A DNA stretch of 64,000 nucleotides from Stenotrophomonas_A sp035539015 (GTDB lineage Bacteria; Pseudomonadota; Gammaproteobacteria; Xanthomonadales; Xanthomonadaceae): the NCBI GenBank assembly GCA_035539015.1, contig DATLJF010000063.1, positions 52,128 through 116,127 of the forward strand, in the 5' to 3' direction. Every line of letters starts with the position of its first letter. Positions within the stretch are counted from its first letter, which is position 1. Shown here piece after piece: positions 1-9,925 of this stretch. A program made the position numbers and the translations under genes. The notes under the pieces were generated by a model. It had not been told where the DNA came from, did no database searches, and worked only from the letters and a program-made list of their open reading frames with translations.

Positions 1-351
1 GGCGAGCCGCCGGCGCGCTTCGTCGCGGTGTTCGATGATTCGGAGGCCCACCACCGTGCCGCCCTGGATGGTGTTGGCGTTGCGCTCGGGCGGCTGACCC
101 GTGCGCGCTTGCTGATCGACTCCGGGCAGCTGTCGCCGCTGTCGCCGCACCGCCTGCAGACCCGCTACTCGCACTACCTGGTGTACCCGGAGCGCACCGC
201 GCGCCATCGCGGTTTCATCGACTTCCGGCGCTGGCTCGCGAGCCAGGCACAGGAGCATGTGCGGCACATGCAGGTCGCGCTGCAACCGCCGGCCGCCGCG
301 CCTGCGGCAGGGCGCAAGCGCCGGACGACTGCGCCGCCCGCACGGCGCTGA
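1..351 (+). CDS. LysR-family transcriptional regulator, C-terminal fragment
   Basis: The gene is cut by the left edge; about 116 C-terminal residues are visible in a frame open from base 1. The pattern GVALGRL, then RTRYSHYLVYPE, then FRRWL is the end of the effector-binding domain of GcvA-like LysR regulators, where a long polar strand is followed by a final helix ending in a WL motif. A basic, Ala/Pro-rich tail of about 25 residues follows. The DNA-binding half lies outside the window, so the target cannot be named. It ends 14 bp before aceK on the same strand. Confidence 0.65.
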   Translation, partial: GEPPARFVAVFDDSEAHHRAALDGVGVALGRLTRARLLIDSGQLSPLSPHRLQTRYSHYLVYPERTARHRGFIDFRRWLASQAQEHVRHMQVALQPPAAAPAAGRKRRTTAPPARR

Positions 352-365
352 GTACACTGCCGGCC

Positions 366-2105
366 ATGCCCCCCGCCCTGCAGCCACCGCAAGCCGAACG
401 CCGTGCCGAAGCCATCGGCAGGACCATCTTCGAGGCGTTCGAGGACTACCACGCGCGCTTCTCGGAGATCACCTGTCGTGCCAAGGACCGCTTCGAGCAG
501 CGTGACTGGAGCGGCGCGCGCGAGGATGCGGTGGAGCGCATCGCGCTGTACGACCAGTGCATTGGTGAATGCATGCTGCGCCTGCGCGCGGTGCTGCTGG
601 GGCAGGCGCATGACCGGGCGTTGTGGATCCGTGCGCGCGAGCACTACGCCGCGCTGCTCGAAGGCCTGATCGACCAGGAGCTCTACAAGACCTTCTACAA
701 CACCCTGACCCGGCGTTACTTCCGTACCCAGGGTGTGGACGCACGAATCGAATTCGTCGCCCTGGACATCGAGCCGACCGATGCGATTACCCATCCTGTC
801 GCCCACCACAGCTACGCGGTCTCGGCGGGGCGGCTGACCGAAGTGCTGATGCGGGTATTGGGCGACTATCCCTTCGTCGTGCCCTATGCGCACCGCACGC
901 GCTGCGCAGCCGCCATCGCGGTACGCCTGCACGATGACCTGGCGCACTGGGGCGAACATCCGGTGCGCGGCATCGAACTGCTGGACACCGTGTTCTACCG
1001 CGAGCGCCGCGCCTATCTGGTCGGGCGGGTGTTCGGCGAACATCGCTTCTCGCCCTGCGTGATCGCGCTGGTCAACGACGATGCCGGGCTGCGCGCGGAG
1101 GCGGTACTGACCCGTCGCAGCGATGTAGCGCAACTTTTCAGCAATTCGCGCAGTTATTTCCAGGCCGACCTGGATACCGTGGGTGATGCGGTGGTGTTCC
1201 TGCGCAGCCTGCTCACGCACAAGCCGATCGACGAGCTCTACACCATGCTTGGCCGTGCCAAGCAGGGCAAGACCGAGCGCTACCGCACCTTCTTCCGCCA
1301 CTTCGACACGCTGCCAAGCGAGCAAATGGTGCAGGCCGAAGGCACGCCCGGCATGGTGATGGCCGTGTTCACCCTGCCGAGCTATCCGCTGGTGTTCAAG
1401 CTCATCCGGGACCGCTTCGCGTATCCGAAGAAGATGAGCCGCGAGGACGTGGAGGGCAAGTACGAACTGGTGTTCCAGCTCGACCGGATCGGCCGCCTGC
1501 TCGACGCGCAGCCTTACCGGTTCCTGCGGTTTCCGCGCGCGCGCTTCTCGCCTGCGCTGTTGCAGGAGCTGCGCGAAACCTGTGCCTTGAGCATGAGCGA
1601 AGAGGGCGAGGACCTCATCTTCGACCTGTGCTACATCCAGCGTCGCCTGCGCCCGCTCAACCTGTACCTGCGCGAGCAACTGCCCGAGGCCGGGCGTGCC
1701 GCCGCATTGGACTACGCGCAGGCGATCAAGGACATGGCGCGCAACAACATCTTTCCCGGCGACATGCTGCTGAAGAACTTCGGCATCACCCGCCACCAGC
1801 GCGCCGTGTTCTACGACTACGACGAGTTGTGCCTGATCACCGACTGCCACTTCCGCGACTGGCCACAGGCCAGCAGCTATGAGGAGCAGATGGCAGCCGA
1901 GCCCTGGTTCCACGTCGGACCCAACGACGTCTTCCCGGAGCGGTTCCCTCTGTTCATGGGCTTGCCGGCCTCGCAGCTGGAGGCGGTGCGGCAGGTCCAT
2001 GGCGAACTGTTCGACCCGCAGTGGTGGCGCGCGCTGCAGGCGCGGCTGCGTGAGGACGATTACCCCGATACGCCGCCCTATGCGGAGCGGTTGCGGTTGG
2101 CGTGA
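366..2105 (+). CDS. aceK: Isocitrate dehydrogenase kinase/phosphatase AceK
   Basis: 579 residues, the family's usual length. AceK phosphorylates and dephosphorylates isocitrate dehydrogenase and so sets the split between the TCA cycle and the glyoxylate shunt; one ATP site serves both activities. The sequence shows VFKLIRDRF with the ATP-contacting Lys345, the catalytic GDMLLKNFG segment (Asp466, Asn471) and the metal-binding YDYDEL at about 484, plus the regulatory N-terminal half. No aceA or aceB is nearby, unlike the enterobacterial operon. No Shine-Dalgarno is obvious before the ATG; a TACACT hexamer at 353-358 would place a transcript start almost at the ATG, so a leaderless mRNA is possible (inference). 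Confidence 0.96.
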   Translation: MPPALQPPQAERRAEAIGRTIFEAFEDYHARFSEITCRAKDRFEQRDWSGAREDAVERIALYDQCIGECMLRLRAVLLGQAHDRALWIRAREHYAALLEGLIDQELYKTFYNTLTRRYFRTQGVDARIEFVALDIEPTDAITHPVAHHSYAVSAGRLTEVLMRVLGDYPFVVPYAHRTRCAAAIAVRLHDDLAHWGEHPVRGIELLDTVFYRERRAYLVGRVFGEHRFSPCVIALVNDDAGLRAEAVLTRRSDVAQLFSNSRSYFQADLDTVGDAVVFLRSLLTHKPIDELYTMLGRAKQGKTERYRTFFRHFDTLPSEQMVQAEGTPGMVMAVFTLPSYPLVFKLIRDRFAYPKKMSREDVEGKYELVFQLDRIGRLLDAQPYRFLRFPRARFSPALLQELRETCALSMSEEGEDLIFDLCYIQRRLRPLNLYLREQLPEAGRAAALDYAQAIKDMARNNIFPGDMLLKNFGITRHQRAVFYDYDELCLITDCHFRDWPQASSYEEQMAAEPWFHVGPNDVFPERFPLFMGLPASQLEAVRQVHGELFDPQWWRALQARLREDDYPDTPPYAERLRLA

Positions 2106-2165
2106 TTGCGCCGCCGCTCGCGCTGCGCTGTAATCGGCGCTGCATCTACCTCAAGGAGCATGGTC

Positions 2166-3047
2166 ATGACGAAGGGAGTTCGTACGCTGGCGCTTGCAGC
2201 CGCACTGGGTGTTGTCTTCGTGCCGACCTACGCGGCGGCCGGTTCCGGTGCCAGCCCGGCGAGCGTGCGCAAGCAAATCGAGTCCAGCATGGTGGTGTCG
2301 GGCCGGATTGATATCGAGCCCGATGGCTCGGTCTCCAGGCTGGACCTGGATCACGAAGACCAATTACCGGATGGCGTGATCAAGCTCGTCCGCGGCAACG
2401 CCATGCAGTGGAAATTCGAGCCGGTGGAACGTGATGGTCACCTGGTCAAGGCGCGCGCGCCCATGAACCTGCGCGTGGTGGCCAAGAAGCTGGACAACGG
2501 CGACTACCAGGTTGCCTTGCGCGGGGTGAGCTTCGAGCGCTACGACGCCAAGGACCCGACGGGCCTGGGCACTATCAACATGGGGCCACCGCGCTATCCC
2601 ACCTCCGCGTTCCGTGCTGGCGCCGGCGGGACGGTGTATCTGGCAGTGAAGGTGGGCGGCGACGGACGAGTCGAGGACGCCGTGGCCGAGCAGGTGAACC
2701 TTCGCATCATCGCCGCGGAGGGTGATATGCAGCGGCTACGCAAGGCTTTTGCCGACAGCGCCATCGACGCTGCGCGTCAGTGGAGATTCCGCGTTCCCAC
2801 GCAAGGTGCAGAGGCCGACAAGCCGTTCTGGAATGTGCGCGTGCCGGTGAGCTACGCGCTCAGCCGGGACGATCCGCAGCCCTATGGAAAGTGGGTCGCC
2901 TACGTCCCCGGCCCACGCCAGCCGGCACCCTGGTCGCAGGCCGGGAAGAATGGCGCCAGTTTCCTGCCCGATACCCTGGCAGAGGGCGGCGTCTACCTCG
3001 CCGACAGCCAAGCCCCGCGATTGCTGACACCCCTGCAAGGCGGCTGA
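2166..3047 (+). CDS. Periplasmic TonB C-terminal-domain protein
   Basis: 293 residues from ATG 2166, chosen because AAGGAG at 2153-2158 sits 7 bases upstream; ATG 2160 is too close to it. A short basic segment and hydrophobic stretch (LALAAALGVVFVPTYAAA) form a cleavable signal peptide. The C-terminal part (GPPRYPTSAFRAG, then AARQWRFRVP) matches the TonB_C fold: the PxYP entry, the GxVxLxVxVxxDG hairpin and the AxxWRF segment. It lacks the proline-rich spacer and membrane anchor of a true TonB, so it is a soluble periplasmic member, common in multiple copies in Xanthomonadaceae. The substrate is unknown. Confidence 0.75.
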   Translation: MTKGVRTLALAAALGVVFVPTYAAAGSGASPASVRKQIESSMVVSGRIDIEPDGSVSRLDLDHEDQLPDGVIKLVRGNAMQWKFEPVERDGHLVKARAPMNLRVVAKKLDNGDYQVALRGVSFERYDAKDPTGLGTINMGPPRYPTSAFRAGAGGTVYLAVKVGGDGRVEDAVAEQVNLRIIAAEGDMQRLRKAFADSAIDAARQWRFRVPTQGAEADKPFWNVRVPVSYALSRDDPQPYGKWVAYVPGPRQPAPWSQAGKNGASFLPDTLAEGGVYLADSQAPRLLTPLQGG

Positions 3048-3068
3048 GCGTTCCACCGCCACACAGCA

Positions 3069-3094
3069 AAACGCCCCGCACAAGCGGGGCGTTT
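3069..3094. terminator. Bidirectional intrinsic terminator between the TonB-C gene and rho
   Basis: An 11-bp perfect stem (AAACGCCCCGC and its complement) with an ACAA loop and A/T runs at both ends lies between two convergent genes, so it can stop transcription from either side. Confidence 0.85.
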
Positions 3095-3117
3095 GCTATC
3101 CAGCGAAGCCCAGAGGC

Positions 3118-4866
3118 TCAGCGCTTCATCGAATTGAAGAACTCGTCGTTGGACTTGGTGCTCTTCATCTTGTCGAGCAGGAATTCCATCGCCGCGGTCT
3201 CGTCCATCGGGTGCAGCAGCTTGCGCAGGATCCAGATCTTCTGCAGCAGCTCCGGCTCGATGAGCAGGTCTTCGCGGCGGGTGCCCGAACGGTTGATGTC
3301 GATGGCCGGGTACACGCGCTTTTCGGCGATACGGCGGTTCAAATGCACTTCGCTGTTGCCGGTGCCCTTGAACTCTTCGTAGATCACCTCGTCCATCTTG
3401 CTGCCGGTCTCGACCAGCGCCGTGGCGATGATGGTCAGCGAGCCGCCTTCTTCAACGTTGCGCGCAGCACCGAAGAAGCGCTTCGGACGATGCAGCGCGT
3501 TGGCGTCGACGCCGCCGCTGAGCACCTTGCCCGAGCTGGGGACCACGTTGTTGTACGCACGGGCCAGGCGGGTGATCGAATCGAGCAGGATCACCACGTC
3601 CTTCTTGTGCTCGACCAGGCGCTTGGCCCGCTCGATCACCATTTCGGCGACCTGCACGTGGCGCGCGGCCGGCTCGTCGAAGGTCGAACTGATGACCTCG
3701 CCGCGCACGGTGCGCTGCATTTCCGTCACTTCTTCCGGACGCTCGTCGATCAGCAGCACGATCAGGTGCACGTCGGGATGGTTGGTGGTGATCGCCGTGG
3801 CGACCTGCTGCATCAGGATCGTCTTGCCGGCCTTGGGCGGCGACACGATCAAGGCACGCTGGCCTTTGCCCTGTGGCGCCATCAAATCCAGGATGCGGCC
3901 GGAAATGTCTTCCGACGAACCGTTGCCGCGTTCCAGGGTGAAGCGCTTGCGCGGGAACAGCGGGGTCAGGTTCTCGAACAGCACCTTGTTCTTGGACGCT
4001 TCCAGCGGCTCGCCATTGATCGTGTCGATCGTGGACAGCGCGAAGTAGCGCTCGCCGTCCTTGGGGAAGCGGATGCGGCCGGACAGGTAGTCGCCGGTGC
4101 GCAGGTTGAAGCGGCGGATCTGGCTGGGCGAGATATAGGTATCGTCCGGGCCGGCCAGGTAGCTGGCCTCGGCCGCGCGCAGGAAGCCAAAGCCGTCGGG
4201 CAGGATCTCCAGCACGCCGTCGGCGGCGACGCCGTCACCGTGGCGGGTCAGCACCTTGAGCAGGGCGAAGATCACGTCCTGCTTGCGGGCGCGGGCGACG
4301 CCGTCCTGGATGCTCAGCTGCTCGGCGATATCCAGCAGCTTCTGCGCCGGCATCTGCTTGAGGTCGCTCAGCGAGTAGATCGGGAAGCCTTCCGGCACGT
4401 TGGCGGCCGGACGCGGCGGCTGGTTCTGGAAGTTGTCGCCGCCGTCGCTGGGCAGGCCACCGCCGTTCTCATCGCGGTAGCGGTCGCGCTGGCGATCGCG
4501 GCGATTGCGGAAGCGGTCGCGGCGGTTGCCCTGGCCTTGGCCCTGCCCCTGCGCGTTCTGGTTCTGGTTGTTCTGGTTGTTCTGGTTGTTCGGGCCGTTG
4601 CCACGCTGACCTTGGCCACCCTCGCGCGGCTCGCCGGACGAATCGGCGGCGGCGGGCGCAGGTGCCTCGGCCGCGGACGGCGCCTCCGGCGCGGCGCGCG
4701 GGGCGTCGGCGGGGGGGCTGGGCGGCAACGGTAGAGCGGACTGGGGCGTGGACGCGGCAGTGTCGCTGGCGCCTTCGGCGGCGGCCTTGCTGACGCGCGT
4801 CTTGCGCACGCGCTTTTCGACGGGGGCGTCGACGCTCCCGGTTTCGGAAGAAGTATTCTCGGACAA
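3118..4866 (-). CDS. rho: Transcription termination factor Rho with long low-complexity N-terminus
   Basis: 582 residues; the hexameric RNA helicase that releases untranslated transcripts. The core begins near residue 166 (LSDLKQMPAQKLLDIAE) with the N-terminal RNA-binding and cold-shock-like domains, followed by the RecA-type ATPase with P-loop SPPKAGKT (Lys348) and LIDERPEEVTEM. E. coli Rho is 419 residues; the surplus is an N-terminal arm rich in Ala/Pro, then Asn/Gln/Gly (about 88-115, with repeated NNQ), then an Arg/Asp-rich patch, probably disordered and RNA-contacting. The first codon is TTG, with GAGGAA 8 bases upstream. It follows trxA on the same strand. Confidence 0.97.
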   Translation of the reverse strand: MSENTSSETGSVDAPVEKRVRKTRVSKAAAEGASDTAASTPQSALPLPPSPPADAPRAAPEAPSAAEAPAPAAADSSGEPREGGQGQRGNGPNNQNNQNNQNQNAQGQGQGQGNRRDRFRNRRDRQRDRYRDENGGGLPSDGGDNFQNQPPRPAANVPEGFPIYSLSDLKQMPAQKLLDIAEQLSIQDGVARARKQDVIFALLKVLTRHGDGVAADGVLEILPDGFGFLRAAEASYLAGPDDTYISPSQIRRFNLRTGDYLSGRIRFPKDGERYFALSTIDTINGEPLEASKNKVLFENLTPLFPRKRFTLERGNGSSEDISGRILDLMAPQGKGQRALIVSPPKAGKTILMQQVATAITTNHPDVHLIVLLIDERPEEVTEMQRTVRGEVISSTFDEPAARHVQVAEMVIERAKRLVEHKKDVVILLDSITRLARAYNNVVPSSGKVLSGGVDANALHRPKRFFGAARNVEEGGSLTIIATALVETGSKMDEVIYEEFKGTGNSEVHLNRRIAEKRVYPAIDINRSGTRREDLLIEPELLQKIWILRKLLHPMDETAAMEFLLDKMKSTKSNDEFFNSMKR

Positions 4867-5066
4867 GTGCTTGATTCCTCGCTAAGGATGCGAGCGCCCG
4901 GCGGGGGCGAACTGTGGGTGGTCGGGGAGTCTGGAGAAGAGTTTCCAGCGGGTGCGGCGCGCTCGTGGCGGCCGGATGGACTGACGTTAACACCGCCCCG
5001 TCAAGGCGCGCAAGCGGCGCGGTGCCACTTGATTGAAGTGATTCAAGTGCCGGCAGGGTGCCGGCG

Positions 5067-5094
5067 GACTTCGCCCGCCTGGACGGGCGAAGTC
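5067..5094 (-). terminator. Hairpin downstream of trxA
   Basis: A perfect 11-bp stem (GACTTCGCCCG) with a 6-base loop starts 8 bases after the trxA stop codon. It has no clear T tract, so it may be a weak terminator or a processing/attenuation structure ahead of rho rather than a full stop. A second, weaker stem (CACTTGA/TCAAGTG, 5026-5049) lies just beyond it. Confidence 0.5.
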
Positions 5095-5102
5095 GGTGGA
5101 CC

Positions 5103-5444
5103 TCAGGCGACGGCGCCGCCCAGGGTCTTGTCGATCATCTGGGTCAGCTGGCCCTTGCCAACCGCCCCGATCTGCGACGCCTGGACCTGGCCGTCCTTGA
5201 ACAGCAGCAGCATCGGGATCGAGCGCACGTGGTACTTCACGGCCAGGGCGCGGTTCTCGTCCACGTTGACCTTGGCCACCTTCAACTTGCCGTCATAGGT
5301 GCTGGCCAGCTCGTCCAGCACCGGGGCGATCATCTTGCACGGGCCACACCATTCGGCCCAGAAATCCACCAGTACGGGCTCGCCCGACTGCAGGACCGCG
5401 TTTTCGAAATCGGCTTCGCCGACGTGTAGAACCTTGTCGCTCAC
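5103..5444 (-). CDS. trxA: Thioredoxin 1
   Basis: 113 residues with the classic WCGPC active site at 32-36, the cis-proline segment SIPMLLLF and the C-terminal GAVGKGQLTQMI helix. It reduces disulfides in cytoplasmic proteins such as ribonucleotide reductase, using electrons from thioredoxin reductase. The start is GTG, with GGAG 7 bases upstream. It lies between divergent rhlB and co-oriented rho, a conserved arrangement in gammaproteobacteria. Confidence 0.97.
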   Translation of the reverse strand: MSDKVLHVGEADFENAVLQSGEPVLVDFWAEWCGPCKMIAPVLDELASTYDGKLKVAKVNVDENRALAVKYHVRSIPMLLLFKDGQVQASQIGAVGKGQLTQMIDKTLGGAVA

Positions 5445-5640
5445 TTTGGTCTCCTGGGAACCCGGGCGGACCCGGAAACCGGGCCAGCCGCTACATTGCG
5501 GTAAACTGGGGTATTGCGCGGCCGATTCAAGCCACTTTCTGAAGCCGCGCTGTCCGGTGCAAGGGCCGCAGTTTGCGACGCTGCCGGTATCGATGCAAGC
5601 CGCGTCCGGGCCCCTCCGGGTGCCTCAAGAAGATGGAATG

Positions 5641-7371
5641 ATGAGCGATAAACCGCTGACTGATTTGACTTTTTCCACGTTTGACCTGCACCCGGCGCTG
5701 CTCGCCGGCCTCGAAGGCGCAGGGTTCACACGTTGCACTCCCATCCAGGCGCTGACCCTGCCGGTGGCCCTTCCCGGCGGCGATGTCGCCGGCCAGGCCC
5801 AGACCGGCACCGGCAAGACCCTGGCCTTCCTGGTCGCGGTGATCAACCGCCTGCTGACCCGCCCGGCGCTGGCCGACCGCAAGCCGGAAGACCCGCGCGC
5901 CCTGATCCTGGCCCCGACCCGTGAACTGGCGATCCAGATCCACAAGGACGCGGTGAAGTTCGGCTCCGACCTCGGCCTGCGCTTTGCGCTGGTCTACGGC
6001 GGCGTCGACTACGACAAGCAGCGCGAACTGCTGCAGCAGGGCGTGGACGTGATCATCGCCACCCCCGGCCGCCTGATCGACTACGTCAAGCAGCACAAGG
6101 TGGTTTCGCTGCATGCCTGCGAAGTCTGCGTGCTGGACGAAGCCGACCGCATGTTCGACCTGGGCTTCATCAAGGACATCCGCTTCCTGCTGCGGCGCAT
6201 GCCCGAGCGCGGCACCCGGCAGACGCTGCTGTTCAGCGCCACCCTCAGCCACCGCGTGCTGGAGCTGGCCTACGAATACATGAACGAGCCGGAAAAGCTC
6301 GTGGTCGAGACCGAGAGCATCACCGCCGCGCGCGTGCGCCAGCGCATCTACTTCCCCTCCGACGAGGAGAAGATCCCGCTGCTGCTCGGCCTGCTGTCGC
6401 GCAGCGAGGGCTCGCGGACCATGGTGTTCGTCAACACCAAGGCATTCGTCGAGCGCGTGGCGCGCTCGCTGGAGCGGGCCGGCTACCGGGTCGGCGTGCT
6501 GTCCGGCGATGTGCCGCAGAAGAAGCGCGAGACCTTGCTCAACCGCTTCCAGAAGGGCCAGCTCGAGATCCTGGTCGCCACCGACGTGGCCGCGCGCGGC
6601 CTGCACATCGACGGCGTCAACTACGTCTACAACTACGACCTGCCGTTCGATGCCGAGGACTACGTCCACCGCATCGGCCGTACCGCGCGCCTGGGCGCCG
6701 AGGGCGACGCGATCAGCTTCGCCTGCGAGCGCTATGCGATGAGCCTGCCGGACATCGAGGCCTACATCGAGCAGAAGATCCCGGTCGAGGCCGTCACCGC
6801 CGAAGTGCTGACCGCGCTGCCGCGGGCCGCGCGTGCGCCGGTGGCCGGTGAGGAAGAGGGCGAGAACGAGAGCGTCGGTTCGATCTTCCGCGAGGCCCGC
6901 GAAGCGCGTGCCGCCGAGGAGGAGCGTCGCGGGGGTGGTCGTTCGGGTCCGGGTGGCCGTTCCGGCGGCGCCGGAGCCGGCGGCCGTGGCCGCGGCGAGC
7001 GTCGCGAAGGCGGTGCCGGCGGTGCCGATGGCAAGCCGCGGCGTCCGCGCACGCCGCGTCCAGAAGGCGAAGTGGCCGCCGCGGCCAGCGACGTGGCCGC
7101 CAAGCCGGTGGTGGCGCCAGTAGCCGCCGCGCGCCAGGCGGCGCCGGAAACCGCGGCCGATGGCGAGGGCAACCGCACGCGCAAGCGCCGCCGCCGTCGC
7201 CATGGCAAGCCGGTCGACGCTGCCGCCGCCGAGGCCGCAACGGCAACCGCCGCGCCGCCCGCACCGCGCAAGCCGATCCAGGTGATGGCCAACAAGCCGG
7301 TGCTGCCGCCGACCAATTCGTTCCTGACCCGCCTGGGTCGCAAGCTGCGTTCGCTGGTCTCCAGCGACTGA
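5641..7371 (+). CDS. rhlB: DEAD-box ATP-dependent RNA helicase RhlB
   Basis: 576 residues from ATG 5641 (an adjacent ATG at 5638 is possible). Helicase motifs run in order: Q motif (CTPIQALTLP), motif I AQTGTGKT (Lys59), PTRELA, TPGRL, DEAD at 166-169, SAT, and HRIGRTAR. RhlB unwinds structured RNA, typically beside RNase E in the degradosome. After the core, from about residue 400, comes a long tail rich in Arg-Gly-Gly and Ala/Pro with an Arg cluster, absent from E. coli RhlB (421 residues) but usual in Xanthomonadaceae; it probably adds RNA affinity. It is divergent from trxA across a 196-bp gap. Confidence 0.93.
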   Translation: MSDKPLTDLTFSTFDLHPALLAGLEGAGFTRCTPIQALTLPVALPGGDVAGQAQTGTGKTLAFLVAVINRLLTRPALADRKPEDPRALILAPTRELAIQIHKDAVKFGSDLGLRFALVYGGVDYDKQRELLQQGVDVIIATPGRLIDYVKQHKVVSLHACEVCVLDEADRMFDLGFIKDIRFLLRRMPERGTRQTLLFSATLSHRVLELAYEYMNEPEKLVVETESITAARVRQRIYFPSDEEKIPLLLGLLSRSEGSRTMVFVNTKAFVERVARSLERAGYRVGVLSGDVPQKKRETLLNRFQKGQLEILVATDVAARGLHIDGVNYVYNYDLPFDAEDYVHRIGRTARLGAEGDAISFACERYAMSLPDIEAYIEQKIPVEAVTAEVLTALPRAARAPVAGEEEGENESVGSIFREAREARAAEEERRGGGRSGPGGRSGGAGAGGRGRGERREGGAGGADGKPRRPRTPRPEGEVAAAASDVAAKPVVAPVAAARQAAPETAADGEGNRTRKRRRRRHGKPVDAAAAEAATATAAPPAPRKPIQVMANKPVLPPTNSFLTRLGRKLRSLVSSD

Positions 7372-7447
7372 GCCGGCCGGGGACGGACGCAGCAGTTGGG
7401 GCGATTGCCGGCGGTGCAATCGGTGATCGCTCCGGCATAATTGCTGA

Positions 7448-8130
<683 letters not shown>

Positions 8131-8134
<4 letters not shown>

Positions 8135-9075
8135 ACAACGCGACGCAGACCGCCGCGCCGTCCCGCTTGTCGGTGTGGATCGACCACCACGTCCACAGCA
8201 TCGCCTTCAGCCTCGGCCGCGCGCTGCGCAAGCCGTGGGCGACGCTGCTGACGATCATGGTGATGGCGCTGGCGCTGGCCTTGCCGCTCGGGTTGTCGAT
8301 CGCCCTGGACAACCTGCGGCACCTGGCTGGCAGCGTGCAACAGACGCGCGACATCAAGGTCTTCCTCAAGCACGAGATCGACGCGGCCGCCGCCGAGGCG
8401 CTGGCCGGGCAATGGCGCGGGCGCGCCGATGTGGCCGGCGTGGCCGTGCGCACCCCGGCCCAGGGCCTGGCCGAGCTGCGCCAGAGCGCGCAGCTGGACG
8501 AGGCGATCGATGCGCTGGGCGAAAACCCCTTGCCGACCTTGCTGGTGGTGACGCCCTCCGCCGGCAGCGACGACACCCGCCTGGCCGAATCGCTGCAAGG
8601 CACGCCGCAGGTTGACCTGGTGCAGCACGATGCGGTCTGGCGCACGCGCCTGGACAACTGGCTGCGCTTCGGTACGCGCTTGGTCCAGGTGCTTTCGGTG
8701 CTATTGGGGCTTGGCGCGGTCTTGGTGGTGGGCAATACCGTGCGGCTGGACATCCAGGGGCGGCGCGAGGAGATCGGCGTACTGCAGGTGCTGGGGGCCA
8801 GCGACGGTTTCATCCGCCGGCCGTTCCTGTACATGGGCGCCTGGTACGGCCTGGGCGCGGGCGCGGTTGCCCTGGCACTGCTGGCCGGCGCTGGCGTCGC
8901 GCTGCGCATGCCGCTGGCCGCGCTGGCCGACAGCTACGGCAGCGCCTTCAGCCTGCACGGGCTGGACCTGCTGCACGCTGGCATGGTGCTGGTGGGCACC
9001 GTGTTGATCGGCTGGCTCGGTGCCTGGCTGGTGACCGGACACTTCCTGCGTCAGACTCGCCCGACCGAGACCTGA
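8131..9075 (+). CDS. ftsX: Cell division membrane protein FtsX
   Basis: 314 residues. A cytoplasmic N-terminus, a first membrane helix (about 36-56), a periplasmic domain of about 130 residues, then three more helices (around 185-205, 230-255, 285-305) give the four-helix FtsX topology. FtsX carries the FtsE signal across the membrane to septal hydrolase activators. It overlaps ftsE by 4 bp, and the next gene starts 7 bp downstream. Confidence 0.95.
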
Positions 9076-9082
9076 GGGCGGC

Positions 9083-9925
9083 ATGCGCAACCACGAGCTC
9101 AAGCATCTGATCAGCGCCGCGCCCCGGGTGATGGTGGTCGACGGTTCCAAGCTGGTCCGCCGGTTGATCGCCGACGTCCTGCAGCGCGAGCTGCCGGCGG
9201 TGGAGGTGGTCGGCTGTTCGAGCATTGCCGAAGCGCGCGATGCGCTGGCGGCGGGTGCGGTGAACCTGGTCACCACGTCGCTGTCCTTGCCCGATGGCGA
9301 TGGCCTGGCACTGGCGCGCAGCGTGCGCGAAGCGGCGGGGCAGGCTTACGTGCCGGTGATCGTCGTGTCCGGCGATGCGCAGCAGCACCTGGTCGAGCGC
9401 CGTTTCACCGAATACGTCACTGACTACTTCGACAAGTCGCTGGGCCACGAGGCGCTGGCGACCTTCATTCGCGGCTACGTGCAGCCCGAGCCGGTACCCG
9501 GTGCCACCGTGCTGTACATCGAAGACAGCCGGGTGGTGGCCGAGGCCACCAAGCGGATGCTCGAACGCCATCAATTGAAGGTGGTGCATGTGCTCACCGC
9601 CGAGGATGCGTTTTCGCTGCTCACTGCCGAATCGCTGGGCCGCACCGAGCGCCGGATCGACCTGGTGCTCACCGACGTCACCTTGAAGGGCGAACTGGAC
9701 GGCGGCGACGTGGTCGAGCGCATCCGCGTCGATTTCGACTACGGCAAGCGTCGCCTGCCGGTGCTGGTGATGACCGGTGACAGCAATCCCTACAACCAGT
9801 CCGAATTGCTGCGCGCCGGCGCCAACGACCTGGTGCAAAAGCCGATCGAAGAGCGGCTGCTGGTGACCAAGGTGTTGTTCCAGTTGCGCCTGGCCCGGCT
9901 CGACGACCAGGTCGTCATGTTGTGA
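9083..9925 (+). CDS. Two-receiver response regulator, first receiver degenerate
   Basis: 280 residues forming two CheY-like receiver domains and no output domain. The second (about 146-270) is intact: acidic pair in IEDS, phospho-acceptor Asp198 in LTDVTL, conserved MTGDS and Lys in QKPIEE. The first (about 13-135) keeps the fold and a DKS lysine, but the acceptor position reads Ser66 (TTSLSLPDGDG), so it cannot be phosphorylated in the normal way. It probably acts by protein contacts, perhaps with a histidine kinase elsewhere. It sits between ftsX and ung, sharing a GTGA overlap with ung; any role in division or repair is only suggested by position. Confidence 0.85.
   Translation: MRNHELKHLISAAPRVMVVDGSKLVRRLIADVLQRELPAVEVVGCSSIAEARDALAAGAVNLVTTSLSLPDGDGLALARSVREAAGQAYVPVIVVSGDAQQHLVERRFTEYVTDYFDKSLGHEALATFIRGYVQPEPVPGATVLYIEDSRVVAEATKRMLERHQLKVVHVLTAEDAFSLLTAESLGRTERRIDLVLTDVTLKGELDGGDVVERIRVDFDYGKRRLPVLVMTGDSNPYNQSELLRAGANDLVQKPIEERLLVTKVLFQLRLARLDDQVVML

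Noticed and set aside
174..2000. Long minus-strand open frame opposite aceK
   Set aside because: It is a mirror of the aceK codon pattern in high-G+C DNA; the product is low-complexity Val/Ala/Arg/Gln and matches no family.
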